Source: an uncultured Lachnospiraceae bacterium | Lineage (GTDB): Bacteria; Bacillota; Clostridia; Lachnospirales; Lachnospiraceae | Length of the DNA stretch: 64,000 bases | Assembly (NCBI GenBank): GCA_910586615.1 | Contig: CAJUJP010000012.1 | Span: 1 to 64,000, forward strand | Reading direction: 5' to 3' | Part shown: in pieces, positions 34,651-42,651 of the stretch | Layout: every line of letters begins with the position of its first letter | Numbering within the stretch: position 1 is the stretch's first letter | Made by a program: the position numbers and the translations under genes | Notes under the pieces: model-generated | Seen by the model: only the letters and a program-made list of their open reading frames with translations | Databases searched by the model: none | What the model was told of the DNA's origin: nothing

Positions 34651-34810
34651 TCATATGCCGGGAATGTCGTATGGACGAAGAGAAGCCGGTTTGTGCCGGT
34701 ATGGTGCAGGGTACAGCGTATGGACGGATGCCGGAAAGGATACCGGTCGAAGCAGGAGTGTTACCGGTACAGGATGAAAAAATATAACGACAGAAAGGAT
34801 GATATGAGGA

Positions 34811-35374
34811 ATGGGAAAAATAACAGTGGAGACATGTGAGATAGAAGGGCTTAAGGTCATTACACCGACTGTGTTTGAGGATGCCCGTGGTTATTTCATG
34901 GAAACTTATAATTATAATGATTATAAAGAGGCAGGCATTGACCTGGAGTTTGTGCAGGATAATCAGTCTGCATCCACCAAAGGCGTTCTGAGAGGGCTTC
35001 ATTTTCAGATTAATTTTCCACAGGACAAACTGGTGCGTGTTTTAAAAGGAGAGGTGTATGATGTGGCGGTGGACCTGAGACCGGGTTCCGCGACTTACGG
35101 CAAGTGGCATGGAGTGCTTCTCTCCGAGGAGAATAAGAAACAGTTTTTTATTCCCAAAAACTTTGCCCACGGTTTCTATGTGGTATCCGATTATGCGGAA
35201 TTTGCATATAAGTGTACAGACTTTTATCATCCGAATGACGAGGGCGGTATCATGTGGAACGATCCGGAGATCGGCATCGAGTGGCCCATTCCTGAGGGCG
35301 AACAGCCCGTTCTGTCCGAAAAAGATGCGAACAGGGAAGGGATCGCGGCATTTACGGAAGCATACCGCAGATAA
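34811..35374 (+). CDS. rmlC: dTDP-4-dehydrorhamnose 3,5-epimerase
   Basis: A 187-residue cupin-fold enzyme of normal length that converts dTDP-4-keto-6-deoxyglucose to dTDP-4-keto-rhamnose. Present are DARGYFMETY, the catalytic-histidine block VLRGLHFQ, DKLVRVLKGEVYDVAVDLR, IPKNFAHGFYV and the tyrosine region YKCTDFYHP. The ATG follows a GAGGA sequence. The next enzyme, RmlD, is not found anywhere in this window. An ABC exporter follows at once, joining sugar supply with export. Confidence 0.95.
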   Translation: MGKITVETCEIEGLKVITPTVFEDARGYFMETYNYNDYKEAGIDLEFVQDNQSASTKGVLRGLHFQINFPQDKLVRVLKGEVYDVAVDLRPGSATYGKWHGVLLSEENKKQFFIPKNFAHGFYVVSDYAEFAYKCTDFYHPNDEGGIMWNDPEIGIEWPIPEGEQPVLSEKDANREGIAAFTEAYRR

Positions 35375-35400
35375 CGGATGAAGGTATGGTATAAGGAATC

Positions 35401-36438
35401 ATGGGAGTGGAAAAGACAGAACAGATAAAAGGATCAAAGAGAAAGGTCAAATATTTGGAAAAGCCCGCAGGAGTTGCAATATTCTGGGGGCTTGGTCTGA
35501 TTTTGGCGCTGGTGCTGGTGAGACATCACAATCCCCTTGCAGATCAGGTGACAGAACAGATGAAAAAGGTCAGCGGATGTGTGCTGATCACTTTTACCTG
35601 CATCATATATGCGATCTATTATGAGAGAATCATGACCATTCCGGTGGAACTTTTTCAAAGCAGGAAACTGATCTGGAAACTGGCCAAGAACGATTTTAAG
35701 AAACGGTATGCCGGTTCCTATCTGGGTATTGTATGGGCCATGGCCCAGCCGGTAGTCACGGTTGTGATGTACTGGATTGTTTTTGATAAGGTTTTTGATA
35801 CCAGAAGTCAGATGGTTGCAAGCGGACTGGAAGTGCCCTATGTGCTCTATCTGACGGCGGGACTGGTGCCATGGTTCTATTTTTCGGAAGCCATTACCCA
35901 GGGGACAATGGCTCTGATCGAGTATAATTATCTGGTCAAAAAAGTAGTCTTCAATATCAGTATCCTTCCGATCATAAAAGTGATTGCGGCTACTTTTATT
36001 CATGTATTCTTCGTGGCGGTGCTGCTGCTTGTGTCTGTGGGATATGGTTATTACCCGAATGTCTATACATTACAATTGCTTTATTACAGCTTCTGCATGT
36101 TCCTGCTGGCGCTTGGCATGAGCTATCTGACCTGCGCGCTGGTAGTCTTTATCAGGGATCTGCAGCAGATCATCAATATTGCTCTGCAGATCGGTATGTG
36201 GGCGACTCCGATCCTGTGGAATATCACGATGCTGAAAACAGATAACATGAAAATGCTCTTTAAACTCAACCCGCTGGTCTATATCGTCAACGGCTACAGG
36301 AGTGCGATTTACGAAGAAGTATGGTTCTGGGAGCATTTTTATTCTTCGACCTACTTCTGGATTTTCACCATCAGCCTTTTCTGCATCGGCACCCTCATCT
36401 TCCGAAAAATGAGAGTACACTTTGCGGATGTGCTATGA
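35401..36438 (+). CDS. ABC-2 type polysaccharide export permease (Wzm/TagG-like)
   Basis: A 345-residue membrane protein. The ABC-2 domain begins near residue 80 with LIWKLAKNDFKKRYAGSYLG, a strong signature of polysaccharide and teichoic-acid exporters, followed by six helices. In front sits an extra segment of about 75 residues with two helices (FWGLGLILALVLV and VLITFTCIIYAIYY), which ordinary Wzm proteins lack. With the ATPase encoded next it should export an undecaprenyl-linked glycan. The reading frames of permease and ATPase overlap if the longest ATPase frame is used; the better ATPase start leaves a 52-bp gap. Confidence 0.9.
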   Translation: MGVEKTEQIKGSKRKVKYLEKPAGVAIFWGLGLILALVLVRHHNPLADQVTEQMKKVSGCVLITFTCIIYAIYYERIMTIPVELFQSRKLIWKLAKNDFKKRYAGSYLGIVWAMAQPVVTVVMYWIVFDKVFDTRSQMVASGLEVPYVLYLTAGLVPWFYFSEAITQGTMALIEYNYLVKKVVFNISILPIIKVIAATFIHVFFVAVLLLVSVGYGYYPNVYTLQLLYYSFCMFLLALGMSYLTCALVVFIRDLQQIINIALQIGMWATPILWNITMLKTDNMKMLFKLNPLVYIVNGYRSAIYEEVWFWEHFYSSTYFWIFTISLFCIGTLIFRKMRVHFADVL

Positions 36439-36490
36439 GCAATGCCGGCGGCTCACCCGTCCGGGTAAATTAACAGACAGGATATTAATT

Positions 36491-37783
36491 ATGGACAACA
36501 TTGCGATTCAAGTCACGGATGTGGAAAAAATATATAAGCTCTACGACAAGCCCTCTGACCGCATCAGAGAGGCTCTGGGATTCGGGCGCGGAAAGCACCA
36601 CACGGAGCATCATGCCCTCAAGGGAGTCAATCTGACCATCAGACAGGGTGAATGTGTGGGCATTATCGGTACAAACGGTTCGGGAAAGTCCACGATCCTC
36701 AAAATAATAACAGGTGTTTTGAATGCAACCCGCGGGACGGTAACGGTGAACGGGCGTATTTCCGCACTGCTGGAGCTGGGTGCCGGATTTAATATGGAAT
36801 ATAACGGCATAGAGAATATCTATCTGAACGGGACGATGATCGGGTTCAGTGAGAAAGAAATTGATGAAAAGATGGAAGATATTCTGGAATTTGCGGATAT
36901 CGGAGAGTATGTATACCAACCGGTAAAAACGTATTCCAGCGGTATGTTTGTGCGTCTGGCGTTTGCAGTGGCCATCAACATTGAGCCGGAAATCCTGATC
37001 GTGGATGAAGCGCTTTCCGTGGGAGATGTGTTTTTTCAGGCGAAATGTTATCACAAATTCGAAGAATTTAAAGAGATGGGAAAGACTATCGTTTTTGTCA
37101 GCCACGATCTGAGCAGTATCAGTAAATACTGTGACAGGGTTGTGCTGCTTAATCAGGGAACCAAGCTGGGTGAAGGCAGGCCCAAGGAAATGATTGACAT
37201 CTACAAGCAGGTGCTGGTAGGCCAGTATGTGGTGCCGGAGGCGGAAAACGACAGTCTTCTGGACGATGAGGAACTGCGTCGTGCGGCATCGGGCAGGAAA
37301 GGGGACGCCGGAGCCGGCGACCAGAATCCGGAGCTTCTGGAATACGGTTCTAAAAAGGCCCTGATCACGGAATACTATATTACAGATGAAAAAGGGACGA
37401 AGACACCGGCAATTTTGAAAGGCAGCCGTTTTACGATTCATATGCGGGTACAGGTGGCGGAAACGCTGCAGGCGCCGATCTTTGCTTTTACCATTAAAAA
37501 TGTGCGCGGGACAGAAATCACGGGCACGAACACGATGTTTGAAAAAGCTTTTCTGGAACCGGTGGAGGCCGGTGAGGAGCGTATGATAACCTTTACCCAG
37601 GAAATGAATCTGCAGGGCGGTGATTATCTACTGTCGCTGGGAGTCACGGGTTATGAAGAGGATGATTTTACGGTGTACCACAGGTTGTACGATGTACTCA
37701 GCCTGACGGTAATCTCCGATAAAGATACGGTAGGATTCTACGATATGAATTCGGTGGTTGAAGTGAGAAAAGTAGCGGAATGA
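36491..37783 (+). CDS. ABC exporter ATPase with C-terminal glycan-binding domain (Wzt-like)
   Basis: A 430-residue protein. The N-terminal ATPase has Walker A GTNGSGKST (60-68), signature YSSGM and Walker B ILIVDEA, plus the H-loop VFVSHD. From about residue 270 there is an added beta-sandwich domain of about 160 residues (ALITEYYITDEKGT, then TFTQEMNLQGGDYLLSLGVTG). In Wzt of O8/O9a systems such a domain recognises the capped end of the finished chain. A WbdD-like capping protein is encoded 270 bp downstream, supporting this reading. The ATG at 36491 has AGGA at the proper distance; the frame is open further upstream. Confidence 0.92.
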   Translation: MDNIAIQVTDVEKIYKLYDKPSDRIREALGFGRGKHHTEHHALKGVNLTIRQGECVGIIGTNGSGKSTILKIITGVLNATRGTVTVNGRISALLELGAGFNMEYNGIENIYLNGTMIGFSEKEIDEKMEDILEFADIGEYVYQPVKTYSSGMFVRLAFAVAINIEPEILIVDEALSVGDVFFQAKCYHKFEEFKEMGKTIVFVSHDLSSISKYCDRVVLLNQGTKLGEGRPKEMIDIYKQVLVGQYVVPEAENDSLLDDEELRRAASGRKGDAGAGDQNPELLEYGSKKALITEYYITDEKGTKTPAILKGSRFTIHMRVQVAETLQAPIFAFTIKNVRGTEITGTNTMFEKAFLEPVEAGEERMITFTQEMNLQGGDYLLSLGVTGYEEDDFTVYHRLYDVLSLTVISDKDTVGFYDMNSVVEVRKVAE

Positions 37784-37828
37784 TTTTGTTCAGCCGGGCA
37801 GCTGCATGAAGCCCCGAAAGCGGAATAT

Positions 37829-38038
37829 ATGGAAAAGCCTGGCATAGTGCGCGAGGACGTGTATATGGAGAAGTCTGGTGTAATGCGCGAGGACGTGTAT
37901 ATGAAGAAGCCAGGCGCAATGTGCGAGAACATGTATACGGAGAAGCTAGGCGCAATGCGTGAAGACAGTGCATATGGAAAAACCTGTGGCGGAACGTATG
38001 AAAAAGCCCGGCACAATACCGGAGAAGCGATGATATAG
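37829..38038 (+). repeat. 36-bp repeat, possibly encoding a 69-residue repetitive peptide
   Basis: Four to five units of 36 bp, each reading like MEKPGIVREDVY in one frame, occupy the gap between the Wzt-like and WbdD-like genes. The ATG-to-stop frame is 69 codons and units stay in frame, unlike the 37-bp minisatellite at 24272. No strong ribosome binding site precedes it (AAAGCGGAAT only). It could be a real short protein or just a minisatellite that happens to be open. Confidence 0.5.
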
Positions 38039-38052
38039 GAAAGGACAGTGGA

Positions 38053-40173
38053 ATGTCGGAAAACAAACCGGAAAATAGAGCCGAAAAAGGAGAAATAGAA
38101 GAGATTGGGAAGATAAAGCTTAATCTTGCCCACTATCCGGGAGAAGACTATTATTGCGACGGCGACGTGGAAGATGAGCTTCTGGATATTGCCCGCAATT
38201 ATTCGACGGTAGAGTATCAGCGGATCATTGAGGAGCGGAAGAGCTGGCCTGTTTTGTATCATTTGTCGCCCCTTCGGGAAAATATTGTGGAGTGGCTGCC
38301 CATCACTGGGGATATGAAGGTACTTGAAGTGGGTTCCGGCTGCGGAGCCATTACCGGTGCGCTTGCGGCGAAGGCAGGAGAGGTTACCTGTATCGATCTG
38401 TCCGGAAAACGAAGCAGGATCAATGCATACCGCCATATGGATGCGGACAATGTAACTATCCACGTGGGAAATTTCCAGGACGTGGAACCGGATCTTCCCT
38501 GTGATTATGATTATATCTGCCTGATCGGTGTTTTCGAATATGCACAGGCATATATTCGTTCTGATACGCCCTATGAAGACTTTCTGCGTATTATTATGAA
38601 GCATGTGAAGCCTCAGGGACATATTGCCATTGCCATTGAGAATCAATTCGGGCTGAAATATTGGGCCGGCTGTCAAGAGGATCATCTTGGAACTTATTTC
38701 AGCGGACTGGAAAGTTATCCTGATGGCGGTGTGGTGCGCACTTTTACCGCTGACGGCCTGCGCGGCATCGCGAAACGCTGCGGATACGAAAAGGCGCAGA
38801 TGTATTATCCTTATCCTGACTACAAATTTATGACAACACTTTATTCCGACAGCCGTCTGCCTCAGGTGGGAGAACTGTCTTCCAATCTGCGGAATTTTGA
38901 CAGGGAACGGCTGCAGTTGTTTGACGAAAAAAAAGTGTTCGACAGCATCATCCGGGAAAAGCAGTTTCCTCTGTTTTCCAATTCCTACATGATGATTCTT
39001 GGACCGGAACTGGAAGAGCGCTACGTAAAGTATTCCAATGACCGGAAAACGGAATTCTGTATCAAGACAGTATTGCGGGAAAACAGTAAAGGAAAAATAA
39101 TTGAAAAGCATCCGTTATCAAAAGCGGCATGGGCACATATCAAACAGACGGCGCAGGCTTATGAGAAACTTTCAGAGCGTTACAAGGGAAGTGATCTGGA
39201 AATTAACCGTTGTGTTTTAGAAAACGATAGTTATGTAATGAGCGGGCCGCCATACCTTGCGCTGGAATACATTGAGGGCAGAACGTTGGAGCAACTGCTG
39301 GATGAATGTCTTGAACGGGATGATGTAGATGGGTTTCAGAGGCTCTTCGATGAATACCTTAAGCGCATTTCCTGGGGGGAAGAGACACAGATTGCAGATT
39401 ATGACCTGATTTTTGCCAACATTCTGATTCCGGGAGAAATTAATGACAAGTGGTATGTTATAGACTGTGAATGGAGTTTTGAGAAGACTGTTGATACAAA
39501 GCAGATTGCCTTCCGCGCAATCTACTGTTATTTATTGGAAAGTGAAAAACGCAATAAATTAAGTTTAGATTTAATTATTGACAAACTAAATATCGATCAG
39601 ACAGATGCGGAACAATATCGAAAACAGGAAATGAAGTTCCAGAAATATGTCACCGGGAAGACCATGTCAATGGCAGAAATAAGGGATGCTATTGATTATC
39701 CGGTCTACACGGTGGATGCTTTTTTGGAGGGGCAGAAGCAGAAGTCTGACAAAGACCGTGTACAGATTTATGAAGATACCGGCAGAGGGTTTCAGGAGGA
39801 ACAGTCCTTTTTCCTTGACGATACGCTGGGAGAGCAGATCCGTGTTACGGAGGAAGGAATGACGGAGATCGCGGTGAAGATTTCCGGGGGAAGGAGCGCT
39901 CTGCGGATTGACCCCTGCAGTGCATTCTGCATCATTTATCTGAAGGAAATCAGATGGAATGGCGTGCAGATTCCGTGGAAAGGCAGACAGATTCAGACAA
40001 ACGGCTTTAAAGTGGGGGAGAACACTTATGCCTTTGCAACGCAGGATCCCAATATCACGGTGTCGCTGGCCGGAATGCCCGGCAGTGAGAGCAATCTGCT
40101 GGAAGCTTTCATGGAGGTGACAAGACTGCCGGAAGAAACTGTCAGGCACATGCAGAAAAGGGGGCTGTTTTAA
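38053..40173 (+). CDS. SAM methyltransferase-kinase fusion, WbdD-like chain terminator candidate
   Basis: A 706-residue protein. Residues about 70-260 form a class I methyltransferase with motif I at VLEVGSGCGAITG (90-102) and a following acidic strand end (CIDLSG). Residues about 330-530 look like a kinase or aminoglycoside-phosphotransferase fold: the catalytic loop YDLIFANIL (D451, N456) and the metal-binding VIDCEW (D471) match the D-L-x3-N and D-F-G positions. A beta-rich tail of about 110 residues ends it. In E. coli O8/O9a, WbdD caps the polymer end with phosphate and methyl groups to stop elongation. Placement directly after a Wzm/Wzt pair with a glycan-binding domain supports the analogy. 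Confidence 0.8.
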   Translation: MSENKPENRAEKGEIEEIGKIKLNLAHYPGEDYYCDGDVEDELLDIARNYSTVEYQRIIEERKSWPVLYHLSPLRENIVEWLPITGDMKVLEVGSGCGAITGALAAKAGEVTCIDLSGKRSRINAYRHMDADNVTIHVGNFQDVEPDLPCDYDYICLIGVFEYAQAYIRSDTPYEDFLRIIMKHVKPQGHIAIAIENQFGLKYWAGCQEDHLGTYFSGLESYPDGGVVRTFTADGLRGIAKRCGYEKAQMYYPYPDYKFMTTLYSDSRLPQVGELSSNLRNFDRERLQLFDEKKVFDSIIREKQFPLFSNSYMMILGPELEERYVKYSNDRKTEFCIKTVLRENSKGKIIEKHPLSKAAWAHIKQTAQAYEKLSERYKGSDLEINRCVLENDSYVMSGPPYLALEYIEGRTLEQLLDECLERDDVDGFQRLFDEYLKRISWGEETQIADYDLIFANILIPGEINDKWYVIDCEWSFEKTVDTKQIAFRAIYCYLLESEKRNKLSLDLIIDKLNIDQTDAEQYRKQEMKFQKYVTGKTMSMAEIRDAIDYPVYTVDAFLEGQKQKSDKDRVQIYEDTGRGFQEEQSFFLDDTLGEQIRVTEEGMTEIAVKISGGRSALRIDPCSAFCIIYLKEIRWNGVQIPWKGRQIQTNGFKVGENTYAFATQDPNITVSLAGMPGSESNLLEAFMEVTRLPEETVRHMQKRGLF

Positions 40174-40176
40174 CAG

Positions 40177-42591
40177 ATGAGCAGACGGAGAGAGCGTTAT
40201 GGCTGGGCGTCTTACTATGCGGCCGCCTACGAGACGGAACGAAAACAAAATATTGTGCTGGCGGGAAAAATTGCGGATGCCCAGAGGCGGCAAAGGGATC
40301 TGAGTGATAATCTGGACAGGATCTGCAACAGTCCTTTTTGGAAGGCGGCGGCTCCATTCCGGAAAATTTATCATAATGTCAGAAACGCTGCCCCGCGGAG
40401 AAAAAGCACAGACAGGTGTTCAGCGGAGAACCCCTGTCTTCTTCGTTATGAGGAGGAACTGAAACGTCAGAAGAGTCCCTATGCAGAATGGATACGTGAA
40501 GAAAATATCAATTGTTATATAACTGATGTATCAAAAGATGCGGGTGTTATTGAAGGGTGGCAGGCGATCCGTGTGCCTGAGTCGGAAATCGTTCTCCTGA
40601 CTTACGGAAAAGGAATGCTTGCAGGAAATGCATTTGAAAAAGTTAAATCCATATTTGATAAAACTCCTTCTTGCAAAGCCGCATACGGAGATGAGGATTT
40701 TTATTGGGAAGATCTTTCCTGCCGGATGCATCCATGGTTTAAACCCTGTTATTCGCCGGATACGATGCTGGCTTTTAACTATTGGGGGCATCTGGTAGCG
40801 GTGAAAGCGAGCCTTCTGGCGGAGGTGCTGTCCGGAGAAGAAGTAAAAAACAGAAAAGAGCGGATGAAACACCCGGTTCGTTTTTATGATTTGTGCCTTC
40901 GATTGGAGGAACTGATCCAGCGCAGGTGTCTGCTGGAGGGAGTGTCCATGCAGCAGAGTATCTGTCACGTAGACGGGATTCTTTATCATCAGGCCTATGA
41001 GCCGTCGGAGGTGTGCAGAGAAGAGATCGAAGCCTGTAAGACACGGGAGGAAAGATTTGATCAGGCAGCAGAATGTCTGGAAAGGGAAATGGAAAACGGA
41101 CGTTATTTAACAGGGGCCGGAGCAGATTGTGTGTCCGTCCGTGAGATGGCACTTGTCCGGCGGGGCATCAAAGGAAGTCTGGAAAGCGGACAGAACCCTG
41201 ATCTTTACCATGTGGTCTACGACACGTCCATATCCGGTGCGGAACGCTGTGCCCGTGCGCTGGGAATGCAGCGGCATGTATCACCCAACTATGTGGTGTC
41301 TGTGGTGGTTCCGTCCAGGGATCATCCGGAGATTCTGGAAAGATGCCTGAAATCTTTTCGGGATAAGACGGCGTACCGCTATTATGAGTGGATCGTTGTG
41401 GATAACGGGAGCAATGCAGAAAACCGTGCTGCTATGGAAGAACTGAGCCGCAAATACGGCTTTCGGTATATTTATGAGGAGATGCCCTTTAATTTTTCTA
41501 AAATGTGCAATCTGGGTGCAAGGCAGGCGGAGGGGGATCTGCTGCTTTTTATGAACGATGACATGGAGATCATAGAGAAAAGCTGGCTGGAACGCATGGC
41601 CGGGCAGGCGCTGCAGCCGGAAACCGGAGCGGTGGGGGCAAAGCTGTGGTATGCGGGGACACAGAAGATCCAACATGCAGGCATTACGAATATGCAGATC
41701 GGTCCCTCTCATAAGCTGGTCACGTTTCCGGATGACAGGGATTACTATTACGGGCATAATGAAGTGGTCTGTGACATGATCGGCGTGACAGGTGCCTGTC
41801 TCATGGTGAGCCGTGCAAAATATGAGCAGGCAGGCGGTTTTGACGAAGAAATGGCGGTGTCCTATAATGATGTGGATTTCTGTTTCCGTCTGGCTGAAGC
41901 AGGATATTATAATGTGCAGCGCAATGATACGGTTTTGTATCATCATGAATCTTTAAGCCGCGGGCTTGATGAGCAGGACGAGGGCAAATGGGAGCGCCTC
42001 CTTGCGGAAAAGGAAAAGCTTTATACGAAGCATCCCGGTATGAGGGGGACGGATCCCTTTTATCACAGAGCATTGATTGACAATGCCTCACATTACGGGT
42101 GTAATTATAAGTTTGACCATGAAAAACAGCTCCATACGATGGAAGTCTGCCCCATCCCTGAGGAAATACTGAAAAAGGCTGACAGCAGGCTTTTGAAATT
42201 CACGGTAGACCGGGCGGAGATTCAACATAAAATTCATGCGGACGAACCGGATATTCTCTGGGTTATGGGGTGGTGTTATATTCCAGGAGTTAATAACGGT
42301 AGTTATGCAAAACATATTGTTTTGAACAGGGCAGAGGGGGAAAGTTATACGGCAGTGCCTGCAGACTGGCATCGTCAGGATGTGGAGACAATTCTGCCCG
42401 GAGAGTGCAATGTCGGTCTGGCCGGCTTTGTTCTGCGTGTTCTTGTGAAAGATCTGAAACTGGGAACATACCGGATCGGTATGCTTTGCACTACAGGAGA
42501 GCAGGTCGGACAGGGTGAAAGCTTCTTTGCATGGAGTGATAAAAGCTGTAAGATTGCCGGTGATGGTTCTTGCAGTGCGGATTTTGTTTGA
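40177..42591 (+). CDS. Two-domain GT2 glycosyltransferase with degenerate first domain
   Basis: An 804-residue protein. A coiled-coil-like N-terminal module (about residues 12-70, with YYAAAYETER, VLAGKIA and SPFWKAAAPFR) is shared with the next GT. Residues about 100-300 resemble the later half of a GT-A domain (YGDEDFYWED, then a NYWGHLVAVK segment) but lack the usual nucleotide-binding strand and DxD metal motif. A complete GT2 domain follows at about 370-630 (VVVPSRDHPEIL, VVDNGSNAEN, MNDDMEI, GVTGACLMVSR, YNDVDFCFRL). A beta-rich tail (about 680-804) may bind glycan. It starts three bases after the WbdD-like gene and is surely cotranscribed. Confidence 0.85.
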   Translation: MSRRRERYGWASYYAAAYETERKQNIVLAGKIADAQRRQRDLSDNLDRICNSPFWKAAAPFRKIYHNVRNAAPRRKSTDRCSAENPCLLRYEEELKRQKSPYAEWIREENINCYITDVSKDAGVIEGWQAIRVPESEIVLLTYGKGMLAGNAFEKVKSIFDKTPSCKAAYGDEDFYWEDLSCRMHPWFKPCYSPDTMLAFNYWGHLVAVKASLLAEVLSGEEVKNRKERMKHPVRFYDLCLRLEELIQRRCLLEGVSMQQSICHVDGILYHQAYEPSEVCREEIEACKTREERFDQAAECLEREMENGRYLTGAGADCVSVREMALVRRGIKGSLESGQNPDLYHVVYDTSISGAERCARALGMQRHVSPNYVVSVVVPSRDHPEILERCLKSFRDKTAYRYYEWIVVDNGSNAENRAAMEELSRKYGFRYIYEEMPFNFSKMCNLGARQAEGDLLLFMNDDMEIIEKSWLERMAGQALQPETGAVGAKLWYAGTQKIQHAGITNMQIGPSHKLVTFPDDRDYYYGHNEVVCDMIGVTGACLMVSRAKYEQAGGFDEEMAVSYNDVDFCFRLAEAGYYNVQRNDTVLYHHESLSRGLDEQDEGKWERLLAEKEKLYTKHPGMRGTDPFYHRALIDNASHYGCNYKFDHEKQLHTMEVCPIPEEILKKADSRLLKFTVDRAEIQHKIHADEPDILWVMGWCYIPGVNNGSYAKHIVLNRAEGESYTAVPADWHRQDVETILPGECNVGLAGFVLRVLVKDLKLGTYRIGMLCTTGEQVGQGESFFAWSDKSCKIAGDGSCSADFV

Positions 42592-42604
42592 GAAATTGAT
42601 TGTA

Positions 42605-42639
42605 GGGTCAAATGAACATGTGGTATGTTCGCCTGACCC
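42605..42639 (+). promoter_or_regulatory. Hairpin directly before a ribosome binding site
   Basis: GGGTCA and GAACAT pair with ATGTTC and TGACCC. The 3' arm ends one base before TGGAGG, the ribosome binding site of the 42652 gene. It might tune translation or RNA stability between two GT genes. Confidence 0.5.
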
Positions 42640-42651
42640 GTGGAGGCAAAT

